From a virus: a stretch of 28,334 nucleotides of DNA. The notes beneath the pieces were generated by a model, which was not told the DNA's origin, did not search any database, and saw nothing but the letters and a program-made list of their open reading frames with translations. Made by a program: the position numbers and the translations under genes. Positions 7,225 through 13,711 of the stretch are shown here, piece by piece; position 1 is the first letter of the stretch, and the number at the start of each line of letters is the position of its first letter. The stretch spans positions 1-28,334 of the IMG/VR virus record IMGVR_UViG_3300042429_000662. One strand, given 5' to 3'.

Positions 7225-7235
7225 ATTGAACCACA
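7225..7235 (-). promoter_or_regulatory. Early-type promoter for the 6689-7189 gene
   Basis: On the minus strand, TGTGGTTCAATAGACGAACAAGG gives TTCAAT as -10 (7230 down to 7225). A TTGCCC lies 18 bp upstream, and the leader motif ACAAGGCAGTAA follows. It matches the other early-type promoters in the -10 and leader but lacks the AAAAAAGTTTG block. Confidence 0.55.
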
Positions 7236-7262
7236 CCTGGTGCGGTTTGGGCAACATTGAAA

Positions 7263-7280
7263 GGTAACGTTTTTGTTACC
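7263..7280. promoter_or_regulatory. Palindromic operator GGTAAC-N6-GTTACC between divergent promoters
   Basis: A perfect 6-bp inverted repeat with a 6-bp GTTTTT spacer. It overlaps the region just upstream of the rightward CTGCGGTAGAAT motif and lies about 33 bp upstream of the leftward -10. Single GTTACC-like boxes also occur at the three other early-type promoters. A dimeric regulator that switches early and late expression is a plausible ligand. Confidence 0.5.
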
Positions 7281-7291
7281 TGCGGTAGAAT
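7280..7291 (+). promoter_or_regulatory. Putative late promoter for the gp10-like and tape measure genes
   Basis: CTGCGGTAGAAT, third copy of the motif seen at 596-607 and 5672-5683, directly abutting the palindrome. Only 22 bp separate TAGAAT from the ATG at 7314, so the leader would be very short, with the GAAGGTGG ribosome site near the 5' end. Confidence 0.5.
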
Positions 7292-7313
7292 TGGGGTTGA
7301 AGGTGGTTCGCTG

Positions 7314-7949
7314 ATGCTGAAACTTGAAATCCCTAAAACTGTGGGGTCATTGCGTTCGGCTGGCGTATCTGCAAAAAGTGCAAGCGTCAATGACATTCGT
7401 GAGCTTCAACGCCGTTTGAAGGCGATTGACCCTGCGTTTCGTAAAGCGTTACTGCGTCAGGCTAAAGAATCCGCTAAACCCGTTCAGAAGGCTATTAAGG
7501 ATAGATTAGGGTCTGTGACACCGCCTAGCGGTATGGAACGTGGGCGTTTGAATTGGAACGCATCTACTGATGCTAAGGGGCGTGTTCATTCGCCTACTGA
7601 TGTGAAGATTGAATTTCGAACTAAGTCTTCGGGTAGCCGTTTAGTTACTTCGTTAGTTCGTGTTCGTGCTGCTTCCCCTGCTGTTGCTATGGCTGATATG
7701 GCTGGGCGTTCAGGGCGGTTCATTGATTCTGGTTATAAAGGCACGGGGCGAACCAAGATGTATAAGTGGAAGAACACTGAGCGTATGCACAGGGTAAATG
7801 GTCAGGGTCGGGCGTTGATCCGTGCGTTGGGCGGTAAGGCTTCCCGTTTCGTTTATCCTGCTGCTGAAGCTTCGTTGCCACAGGCTATGCGTGAAGTTGA
7901 CAAAGTGGTTTCGGATTTTGCGAAACTAGTAAATATGAAGGGTTTTTAA
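7314..7949 (+). CDS. HK97 gp10-like phage protein
   Basis: I choose the ATG at 7314 (211 residues) because a promoter-like motif and palindrome occupy the region before it; an in-frame start at 7257 would include them. The chain is strongly basic. Residues about 28-65 (IRELQRRLKAIDPAFRKALLRQAKESAKPVQKAIKDRL) have the helical pattern of the HK97 gp10 / tail-completion family, in which A-K-P-V precedes a helix and then a T/G-rich strand. Such proteins usually act at the head-tail joint. Here the gene lies after the tail chaperones, which is unusual, so a different tail role is possible. Confidence 0.55.
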   Translation: MLKLEIPKTVGSLRSAGVSAKSASVNDIRELQRRLKAIDPAFRKALLRQAKESAKPVQKAIKDRLGSVTPPSGMERGRLNWNASTDAKGRVHSPTDVKIEFRTKSSGSRLVTSLVRVRAASPAVAMADMAGRSGRFIDSGYKGTGRTKMYKWKNTERMHRVNGQGRALIRALGGKASRFVYPAAEASLPQAMREVDKVVSDFAKLVNMKGF

Positions 7950-9962
7950 ATGGCTAGTTCGATTATTCTTGCGGTCAAATCCGTCTTTGATGATAAGGGT
8001 TTGAAAAACGCTCAAAAAGAATTCAGTTCTGTTGGCAAGAAACTTAAGGGTGTTCTTGCTGGTGTTGGTATTGGTGTCGGTCTTTCTGCTGCTGTTTCCG
8101 CGTTGAAGGATGCTGGTAAAGCGGCAGTTGTTGATGCTAAGTCACAGGCAGTTTTGGCGAACGCCCTAAAGAACACTTTGGGTGCAAATGATGAAGTTAT
8201 TGCGTCTGTTGAAGATTCGATTGCTAAGTTCCAAATGGCTTCGGGGGTCGCTGATGATTCCCTTAGACCGGCTTTTCAATCTTTGGCCACTGCTACCGGT
8301 TCGGTTTCTAACGCTAACAAGTTGATGCAGGTTGCACTTGACCTGTCAGCTTCGAAACAGATTAGCGTTGAAAAAGCAGCGTCTGTTTTAGGTAAAGCGT
8401 TTAACGGAAACACTACGCAACTAACCAGGTTGATGCCTGAACTTAAAGGTTCGTCAAACCTGTTGGGTGAACTTGAACAATCGGTTAAGGGTGCTTCTGC
8501 TGCTGCCGCCGCTAGTGATCCGTTCAGCCGTATCAATGTCATTTTTGGCGAGATGCAGGAAAAGTTGGGGCAGTATCTGATTCCGTATGTGAATCAGTTT
8601 GCTGAATACCTTGCGTCTGATGTTGGTCAACAACAAATGCAGGAACTGGTTGCAACTATTGGTCAGGCCATTATTGCTTTCAGCAACTTGATTGGTTTTA
8701 TTATTGAAAACCGTGTTGCGTTGGAAGTTTTTGCGTTGGTTATTTCTGGCACGGCGATTGCGTGGGGTATTTATTCTGCTGCTGTCGCTATTATGCGTCT
8801 TCGAACTTTGGGTGCTGCTTCTGCACAGGCGATTCTTGCTGTTGCTATGGGTGCGGTGAACCCTTACGCGTTGACTGTTGGTATTGCTGCTTTAGCGTTG
8901 GTTGCTGTTGAACTTGCGTCTTCTACTCAGGCTGCTGCTGATGCTCAAGAAAACTTGAACAAAGCTAACGGCGAATATAAACCACCACCGATACAACTTC
9001 AGGCTTCCCCTACTGGTGGCCCACAAAACTTCCCGAAAAACCCTAAACCTGGCGATGTTTACACTTGGTTTAATTATTCTGACCCTGATAACCCAAACAT
9101 TGCAACTTGGTGGCAACAAACTTGGAATGGCAAAACTTGGTCTAAGCCTGTCGCTATGACTTACACACCATCGAATACCGGTGTTGGTGGCGGTAAACCT
9201 AAAAATGCGTTTGCCGACTTTAGCAAAAAACTTATGGATGATGCTAAGAAACTTCGTGCCATTGGTGTTCTTCAGGGTAAAGGTTTGTCTGAAGGTTTGG
9301 CGGAAGCAATTGTTTCTAGCGGTGATCAGTGGGTTACTACTTACAACAAGATTGTAAATATGGGCAAGACTACACTTGCTGCCTTGCAGAAGCAGTTTAA
9401 CGCAACCGGTAAGGGTCAAGATGAACTGACTGAAAAACGTAAAGCGGCCCTTGAGAAACAGAAAGCGGCTGATGAAGCTTATGCCGATTCGGTAAAGGAA
9501 ACGTTTGGCAGTATTCGTGAAAGCATTATGGGCGCGTTTGACATAACCCAGATGGGTAAGACTGCTGGTGGTTTGTTGCGTAACGTGAACAAGTTGATTG
9601 CTCAGACTAAAGCGTTTGCGGATAACATCAGGTCTTTGGCTGGTCAGGGTTTGAACACGCAACTGTTGAATCAGTTGATTATGGCTGGCCCTATGGAAGG
9701 TGGGCGTTTGGCGGCTTCGTTGGCTTCGTCAGGTGCTGGTGCTATCGGGCAGTTGAACACTGGGTTTGCAGAATTTCAGGGGCTGTCAACAAACATTGCC
9801 GCTTATGGCACACTGTCACAGTTCGGTGACAAAGCTAACCCCGTGATTAATGTGGTTGTGAACGCTGGTATGGGAACTGACGGGGCTGCTGTTGGTAAGC
9901 AAGTAGTTGACGCTATTTTGAAATATGAGCGAACCACTGGCAAGATTTTTGTTAGGGCATAA
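7950..9962 (+). CDS. Tape measure protein
   Basis: A 670-residue protein, the longest in the window, starting right after the previous stop (TAAATG). It is Ala/Lys/Gln-rich and helical. A Gly-rich N-terminal segment (about residues 28-50) is followed by long helices, a hydrophobic block (about residues 230-320) with several membrane-like stretches, a Pro/Asn/Thr-rich loop and a further helical region. This layout is typical of siphophage tape measure proteins, which set tail length and pass into the host membrane during DNA entry. At about 1.5 angstrom per residue the tail would be near 100 nm (rule of thumb). No lytic domain was recognised. Confidence 0.9.
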   Translation: MASSIILAVKSVFDDKGLKNAQKEFSSVGKKLKGVLAGVGIGVGLSAAVSALKDAGKAAVVDAKSQAVLANALKNTLGANDEVIASVEDSIAKFQMASGVADDSLRPAFQSLATATGSVSNANKLMQVALDLSASKQISVEKAASVLGKAFNGNTTQLTRLMPELKGSSNLLGELEQSVKGASAAAAASDPFSRINVIFGEMQEKLGQYLIPYVNQFAEYLASDVGQQQMQELVATIGQAIIAFSNLIGFIIENRVALEVFALVISGTAIAWGIYSAAVAIMRLRTLGAASAQAILAVAMGAVNPYALTVGIAALALVAVELASSTQAAADAQENLNKANGEYKPPPIQLQASPTGGPQNFPKNPKPGDVYTWFNYSDPDNPNIATWWQQTWNGKTWSKPVAMTYTPSNTGVGGGKPKNAFADFSKKLMDDAKKLRAIGVLQGKGLSEGLAEAIVSSGDQWVTTYNKIVNMGKTTLAALQKQFNATGKGQDELTEKRKAALEKQKAADEAYADSVKETFGSIRESIMGAFDITQMGKTAGGLLRNVNKLIAQTKAFADNIRSLAGQGLNTQLLNQLIMAGPMEGGRLAASLASSGAGAIGQLNTGFAEFQGLSTNIAAYGTLSQFGDKANPVINVVVNAGMGTDGAAVGKQVVDAILKYERTTGKIFVRA

Positions 9963-11104
9963 TGGCTAAACCTGTTGTTCGGGTGTTTTTGGGCGGTAGC
10001 ACTGAAATCACTTCGTATGTTCGAACCCTTACCACTTCACGCGGTAAAAGCCGTGACCTTGATCAGTATGATGCTGGTCAGTTCAGTATCGTTTTAGATA
10101 ACCGCACCCGTGCGTTTGACCCACTGTATACGTCTAGCCCGTTTTATTCGCTGTTGAAGATTCGTCAAGTGGTTTATGTCACCACAAACGGGGTCTACAC
10201 CGGTGCAAACATTTTGACTGGTTTCATAAATGCGTGGGATTTGTCTTATGACGTTGGCGGTGATTCGATTGCCACCATTTCGGGTGCTGACGCTTTCACT
10301 TACCTGGCACAACAAACTTTAGATGATGTGACTACTACTGTTCAAAAATCTGGTGAACGTGTGCTGGTTGCGTTGGGTAGGCCGTTCGTTGGGGCTGGTG
10401 TATCGTTCAGCGGTGCAGGTGTAAATCAAGGCATCGTTAATGTGCTTGATGATCCGATTGTTGAAGGCGATAACGTTTTAGAGTATTTGCAAACTTTGGA
10501 AAAGTCTGAACGTGGTTCGTTGTTTGTTCAAAAGGCTGGAACTTTAGCGTTTATTGCTGCTAACGGTGGCACGAATACGTCAACAGTTTTGACTGATGAC
10601 GGTGGCGGTATTCCTTACAACGCTATAACGGTCAACTATGGCACTGACTATATGTTCAACCGTATTCAGTTAGAAAACACGGCGTTGGATGTTGGCACGA
10701 AAGATAACACCAGCAGTATCACAGACTATGGTGCAACCGTGTTTTCTGATTCTGGTTTGCTGGTCAATGACCCTGCCGTGTTGCAGTCACAGGCTGATGT
10801 TTTAGCAACCCGTTATGGAACGCCTGAGTATCGTTTTGAATCAGTCACTATTGAACTGACGGGTTTGACTACTGCCCAACAGAATGAGCTTATCGGGCTA
10901 GAAATGACTAACCGTTTAGCGGTCGAATTCACCCCGAACAAGACCGGTTCACAAATTTCTAAAATGTGTCAACTGATTGGCATTAGTCACCAGGTTTCTG
11001 TTGACCGTCACCAAATGGTTCTAAATTTTGCTTCAGCCGATAACGGGCTGTTCACCCTGAATAACACTATTTTGGGTCGGTTAGACTATAACTTGTTAGG
11101 TTGA
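9962..11104 (+). CDS. Minor tail protein (distal tail / baseplate type)
   Basis: A 380-residue protein, start overlapping the tape measure stop (TAATG). The N-terminal part (GGSTEITSYVRTLTTSRGKSRDLDQYDAGQFSIVLDNRTRAFDP) matches the beta-rich start of distal tail or tail-tip proteins in actinophages, in which a D-N-R/D-P motif closes the first domain. The rest is a series of beta strands with TGFI and an ISGADA-like segment. Position directly after the tape measure supports a tail-tip hub or distal tail role. Confidence 0.75.
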   Translation: MAKPVVRVFLGGSTEITSYVRTLTTSRGKSRDLDQYDAGQFSIVLDNRTRAFDPLYTSSPFYSLLKIRQVVYVTTNGVYTGANILTGFINAWDLSYDVGGDSIATISGADAFTYLAQQTLDDVTTTVQKSGERVLVALGRPFVGAGVSFSGAGVNQGIVNVLDDPIVEGDNVLEYLQTLEKSERGSLFVQKAGTLAFIAANGGTNTSTVLTDDGGGIPYNAITVNYGTDYMFNRIQLENTALDVGTKDNTSSITDYGATVFSDSGLLVNDPAVLQSQADVLATRYGTPEYRFESVTIELTGLTTAQQNELIGLEMTNRLAVEFTPNKTGSQISKMCQLIGISHQVSVDRHQMVLNFASADNGLFTLNNTILGRLDYNLLG

Positions 11105-11115
11105 TTGGATAACGT

Positions 11116-11718
11116 ATGTCTTACAAAACTTGGGCTTCAGGTGAAGTTCTTACAGCTTCAGATTTAAACACGTATTTGATGGCACAAAGTATTCCTGCTT
11201 TTGCCACTACTGCTGACAGAAACACGGCTATTCCATCACCGATTGAAGGTCAGTTTGCTTTTATCGAACTGAACGATATCACCACCTATTACAACGGCAC
11301 GGCGTGGCAAAACTATTTGTTTCCGTCAACTTGGATTGCTTACACGCCAACTTTGTCTAACATCACTTTGGGTTCTGGTGGCACTTCAGCGTTCTATTAT
11401 CAGGTTGTCGGTAAGCAAGTCAACGTGCGTGGCCGTATAACTTTGGGAACGACCGGCACACTTACAGGCGCAGCAACATTTACCTTGCCGGTGACTTGCA
11501 TTTTGTCTAACCAATTTTGGCAGTCAGGTGCATCCTTACTTGATTCAGGAACAAACTATTTTCAGGGTGTTGTTCAGTTGGGAACAACAGCAGCATCCCT
11601 GTATGCAGTCAATTCTTCTGGCACTTACAGCGTTTTGACTGCAACAAGTGCAACTGTGCCTTTTACCTGGGCTATTAATGATGTTATTAATGTTGGTTTT
11701 AGTTACGAAAGCGTGTAA
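11116..11718 (+). CDS. Minor tail / receptor-binding type protein
   Basis: A 200-residue protein. The first 65 residues carry a module common in tail fibre or tail-tip proteins of environmental phages: W-A-S-G-E-V-L-T-A-S-D-L-N-T-Y-L, then a D-R-N-T-A-I and E-G-Q-F-A-F strand ending in YYNGTAWQ. The remaining 130 residues are a Thr/Gly/Ser-rich beta domain that may face the host receptor. It is short for a full fibre and is the last virion protein before the lysis genes. The receptor cannot be deduced. Confidence 0.7.
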   Translation: MSYKTWASGEVLTASDLNTYLMAQSIPAFATTADRNTAIPSPIEGQFAFIELNDITTYYNGTAWQNYLFPSTWIAYTPTLSNITLGSGGTSAFYYQVVGKQVNVRGRITLGTTGTLTGAATFTLPVTCILSNQFWQSGASLLDSGTNYFQGVVQLGTTAASLYAVNSSGTYSVLTATSATVPFTWAINDVINVGFSYESV

Positions 11719-11864
11719 TGAGTAAGTTTGTCTGTGATGTGGTTGATTGCCCGAATAAAGACACCGTTTATGATTTTGGTGATCAATCCCCTGACCTTTG
11801 TGAATGTGGCGGATGTCACACGTTCCTTTATCCAATTGTTGAAGACGGTGACGCAAGTGAGTGA
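11718..11864 (+). CDS. Small zinc-ribbon-like protein
   Basis: A 48-residue ORF whose ATG overlaps the preceding stop (TAATG) and whose end overlaps the next gene. Five cysteines (residues 6, 11, 28, 30 and 33) in C-x4-C and C-x-C-x2-C spacing, plus a His at 34, suggest a small metal-binding fold. The rest is acidic. It is the first gene after the tail proteins and precedes the lysis genes. Family not recognised. Confidence 0.65.
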   Translation: MSKFVCDVVDCPNKDTVYDFGDQSPDLCECGGCHTFLYPIVEDGDASE

Positions 11865-12072
11865 TGAACGCCACCCAACAAATCAGGCCCTGCTGTTACG
11901 TATTGAATCACGGTTGACTGTTATTGAATCCAAAATTGACCAACTGGCTGATCACGAAGACCGGTTGCGTGAACTTGAAAAAGCCCGTTATCAGTCGGCG
12001 TGGATTACTTCGATTCTGTCTTCTGCTATTGCTTCTGCTGTTGTTTATCTGATTGTGAAGGTGTTCGTGTGA
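11857..12072 (+). CDS. Coiled-coil membrane protein, holin-accessory (XhlA-like)
   Basis: GTG at 11857 gives 71 residues and overlaps the upstream stop; a longer in-frame start at 11728 would run through the zinc-ribbon gene and is rejected. Residues about 10-45 form an acidic heptad-rich helix (RIESRLTVIESKIDQLADHEDRLRELEK split by charged positions), and about 50-71 form one membrane segment at the C-terminus. This is the layout of the XhlA group of lysis accessory proteins. It stands directly before the endolysin and holin genes, so a role in lysis is likely. Confidence 0.65.
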   Translation: MSDERHPTNQALLLRIESRLTVIESKIDQLADHEDRLRELEKARYQSAWITSILSSAIASAVVYLIVKVFV

Positions 12073-12512
12073 CCATTTTTAAAGAACCGTTTTCGTCAAA
12101 GCTCAGGGGTGACGAATTTGGCAACCTTGCCCCGTATCGTAATGGCAGACCGCATCGCGGTCAGGATTGGTCACCGAAAGAATTGACCCCTATCCCGTCA
12201 ATCTGTGACGGTAAGGTTCACAACGTTTTCTGGTCTGACGTGCTGGGTTGGGTTGTTGAAGTTTGGGTGCAGGAAGAAAAAGTTTTCGTGCAATATGCTC
12301 ACGTTGCACCTGACACTGTGACGGTGAAGAAGGGTGACTTGATTAAGTTGGGTCACGTTATTGGCAAAATTGGTGGTGGCAAGAACACTAAAAGTGGATC
12401 CGCCAGCACCGGAAGCCATTTACATATGCAGGTGTCGAAGAAGGTTAATGGCCATTTGGCTTCTTACGCTGATCTGATTGACCCTATGAGCTTGTTTGGA
12501 AAGAAGAAGTAA
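12069..12512 (+). CDS. Endolysin, M23-type metallopeptidase
   Basis: GTG at 12069 overlaps the previous stop (GTGA) and gives 147 residues. The M23 zinc-site pattern is complete: H29-x3-D33 in HRGQD, H78 in YAHVA, and the HLH triplet at 117-119 after a Ser/Gly-rich loop (TGSHLH). Enzymes of this family cut peptide cross-bridges of peptidoglycan. There is no signal peptide and no separate wall-binding domain, so export needs the neighbouring holin (12512-12790). An entire endolysin of this size is a single catalytic domain. Confidence 0.88.
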   Translation: MTIFKEPFSSKLRGDEFGNLAPYRNGRPHRGQDWSPKELTPIPSICDGKVHNVFWSDVLGWVVEVWVQEEKVFVQYAHVAPDTVTVKKGDLIKLGHVIGKIGGGKNTKSGSASTGSHLHMQVSKKVNGHLASYADLIDPMSLFGKKK

Positions 12513-12790
12513 TGACCAGGTTGAAGGCTATTTTGAAGTTGGTGGGCTGGTTTATGTGGTTCACTATCGCCCTGTTGTTGGTGACTGTTTCGGCTGGTGC
12601 TGCGGTGGGTGCTGTCACTGGTAACTGGTTGAACGGTGTTGTGGTGATGTTTGGTGGTGCGATGTTGCTAGTGTTTGGTGAACTGGGTCGCACGATGATT
12701 CGCCGTATGAAGTTGATGTTGGAAGATATTCAACGGGCGTTCATTAAGGCTTCTGATTCGATTGACGAACAGGTGCAAGACAAGAAGTAG
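12512..12790 (+). CDS. Holin
   Basis: A 92-residue protein with two membrane segments (about residues 9-34 and 41-57), a short Gly/Asn turn between them and a charged, Lys-rich C-terminal tail. This layout with both ends on the same side is that of class II holins. Start overlaps the endolysin stop (TAATG), and a terminator follows, closing the late transcript. The holin would form the membrane lesion that lets the M23 endolysin reach the wall. Confidence 0.82.
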   Translation: MTRLKAILKLVGWFMWFTIALLLVTVSAGAAVGAVTGNWLNGVVVMFGGAMLLVFGELGRTMIRRMKLMLEDIQRAFIKASDSIDEQVQDKK

Positions 12791-12804
12791 TTGTGCAAAA
12801 GAAT

Positions 12805-12836
12805 AACCCCCAACCGTTTGGCTGGGGGTTTTCTTT
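12805..12836 (+). terminator. Terminator after the lysis genes
   Basis: AACCCCCAACC and GGCTGGGGGTT form an 11-bp stem with one mismatch and a short loop, followed by TTCTTTAT. It ends the rightward late transcript and faces the convergent 12864-13043 gene. Confidence 0.88.
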
Positions 12837-12837
12837 A

Positions 12838-12863
12838 TCCTGCGTAGGGGGATTGCAGGAAAC
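12838..12863. repeat. 26-bp repeat, copy 2, abutting a minus-strand stop codon
   Basis: Identical over 26 bp to 1911-1936, with the same TCCTGC / GCAGGA inverted ends. The stop codon of the convergent gene begins at the very next base, exactly as in copy 1. Confidence 0.85.
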
Positions 12864-13043
12864 TTAGGCAGAAACCTTGACGCTAACGATGCGGTCAAGA
12901 ATCTTCTTGCCACACTGCATAACTAGCAAGTCATAGGCTAGTTTTTCATTTGCGGCTGGGTGGCGAACAATCTTTAGTTCGTTGGTTTCTGGGTGACGAA
13001 CGGTGAAGTAGTAGGTCTTCATTACTGACTTGAATGACTGCAT
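12864..13043 (-). CDS. Small hypothetical protein
   Basis: ATG at 13043 follows AGAAGGAAAC and gives 59 residues; a longer frame to 13115 would run over the promoter and is rejected. The protein is basic, with a beta-like first half (TYYFTVRHPETNELKIVRH) and a helical second half with one Cys. Shape resembles small phage DNA- or RNA-binding or regulatory proteins, but no family is recognised. It has the same type of promoter as the 1937-2350 and 22371-22556 genes and the same 3' repeat as the former. Confidence 0.7.
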   Translation of the reverse strand: MQSFKSVMKTYYFTVRHPETNELKIVRHPAANEKLAYDLLVMQCGKKILDRIVSVKVSA

Positions 13044-13082
13044 TTTGTTTCCTTCTGTTTGGTGTTGCTTCCTTGTAGTTAC

Positions 13083-13148
13083 ATTCAACCATATTTCAGC
13101 ACCTGACCGCAACATTTCCGCAAACTTTTTTGGTCACAGTTTGGTAAC
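13083..13148 (-). promoter_or_regulatory. Early-type promoter and upstream boxes for the 12864-13043 gene
   Basis: On the minus strand this reads GTTACC (13148-13143), five bases, GTGACC, AAAAAAGTTTG, GAAATG, TTGCGG as possible -35, 18 bp, TTGAAT as -10 (13088-13083). The leader ACAAGGAAGCAA follows. The 36 bp from GTTACC to GAAATG match 22272-22307 at 32 positions. It follows the WhiB gene directly. Confidence 0.65.
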
Positions 13149-13153
13149 AAAAA

Positions 13154-13438
13154 TCACAACAGTTTGTTGTTCATTTTCATCGCTTCACGTTCGGCAGGTG
13201 TCAATGCACCCCACACCATTGCTTCTTCACCAGCCGCCATTGCGTAACCAGCACATTCGAACCGGATGGGGCAACGAAGGCAAACTTCTTTGGCTGCTTT
13301 TTCCGCTATGCGTTTAGTGGCAGGGTCGGTGTATAGGTCTAAATCAAACAGGTCAGGGTTTTCCCTACATTCTGGTTCGCCGTGCTTATCTAAAGCATCA
13401 TTTAGTTCACGCCAAAGTTTTACACGCACACTGGGCAT
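13154..13438 (-). CDS. WhiB-like iron-sulfur transcription factor
   Basis: A 94-residue protein with the four conserved cysteines of the family, C24 and C53-x2-C56-x5-C62, which bind a 4Fe-4S cluster. MVWGALTPAER (about residues 74-84) replaces the usual G-(V/I)-W-(G/A)-G turn, and a basic tail follows. WhiB-like proteins bind host sigma A and change promoter choice, and phage versions can block host functions. The ATG overlaps the end of the upstream zinc-finger gene, so the two are coupled. This gene is the best indicator of an actinobacterial host. No terminator separates it from the downstream minus-strand gene. Confidence 0.92.
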   Translation of the reverse strand: MPSVRVKLWRELNDALDKHGEPECRENPDLFDLDLYTDPATKRIAEKAAKEVCLRCPIRFECAGYAMAAGEEAMVWGALTPAEREAMKMNNKLL

Positions 13439-13599
13439 TTAGCCACCACACCTTTCACTGACCAATTGAACAGACGTGCAAGTTTGTATGCGTCAAGCAA
13501 CGTGACTGGTTGTTGGTTTTGGCGGTCAATAAAGTCGCTTAGTTTGCTGGTGCAATAGTCGCATTTTAGATCAACTTGCTGTTTGTATTCGATTAGCAA
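13420..13599 (-). CDS. Small zinc-finger protein upstream of WhiB
   Basis: C-x2-C near the start (KCDYC) and C-P-x-C near the end (KCPVC) flank a helical middle with LLDAYKLARLFNWSVKG. This is a layout common in small actinophage proteins that are probably DNA-binding. The start is uncertain: TTG at 13599 follows GGAAGGAACAGAC and gives 59 residues; ATT just before it is another possibility. The longer frame to 13746 would cover the divergent promoter. It overlaps WhiB by 19 bp, so they form one leftward operon. Confidence 0.7.
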   Translation of the reverse strand: MLIEYKQQVDLKCDYCTSKLSDFIDRQNQQPVTLLDAYKLARLFNWSVKGVVAKCPVCV

Positions 13600-13624
13600 A
13601 ATGTCTGTTCCTTCCGTTAGGTTA

Positions 13625-13653
13625 TTGACTGTAACAGAAAACCGCCGTAATGT
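13625..13653 (+). promoter_or_regulatory. Promoter of the recombination/replication operon
   Basis: TTGACT (13625-13630), a 17-bp spacer and TAATGT (13648-13653) form the best sigma-A-like promoter in the window, 58 bp before the exonuclease ATG. It lies in the divergent region opposite the zinc-finger/WhiB operon. Confidence 0.65.
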
Positions 13654-13690
13654 GTGAATCGCCCCCACAGTTTTGTGAAGGCGATTACAC
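13652..13690. promoter_or_regulatory. Long imperfect palindrome over the start of the recombination operon
   Basis: GTGTGAATCGCC (13652-13663) pairs with GGCGATTACAC (13680-13690) with one bulged G. Inside, CACA pairs with TGTG around a GTTT loop, for 15 paired positions in all. It overlaps the -10 and the expected transcription start, so a DNA operator is more likely than a full RNA hairpin. Either could control the divergent operons. Confidence 0.55.
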
Positions 13691-13711
13691 GGCACAATGA
13701 AAGGAAAAGTT

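Noticed and set aside
8892-9662. 256-residue open frame on the minus strand
   Set aside because: It lies opposite the tape measure gene, has low-complexity Ser/Phe/Arg composition and no ribosome site or motif; a shadow of the real gene.
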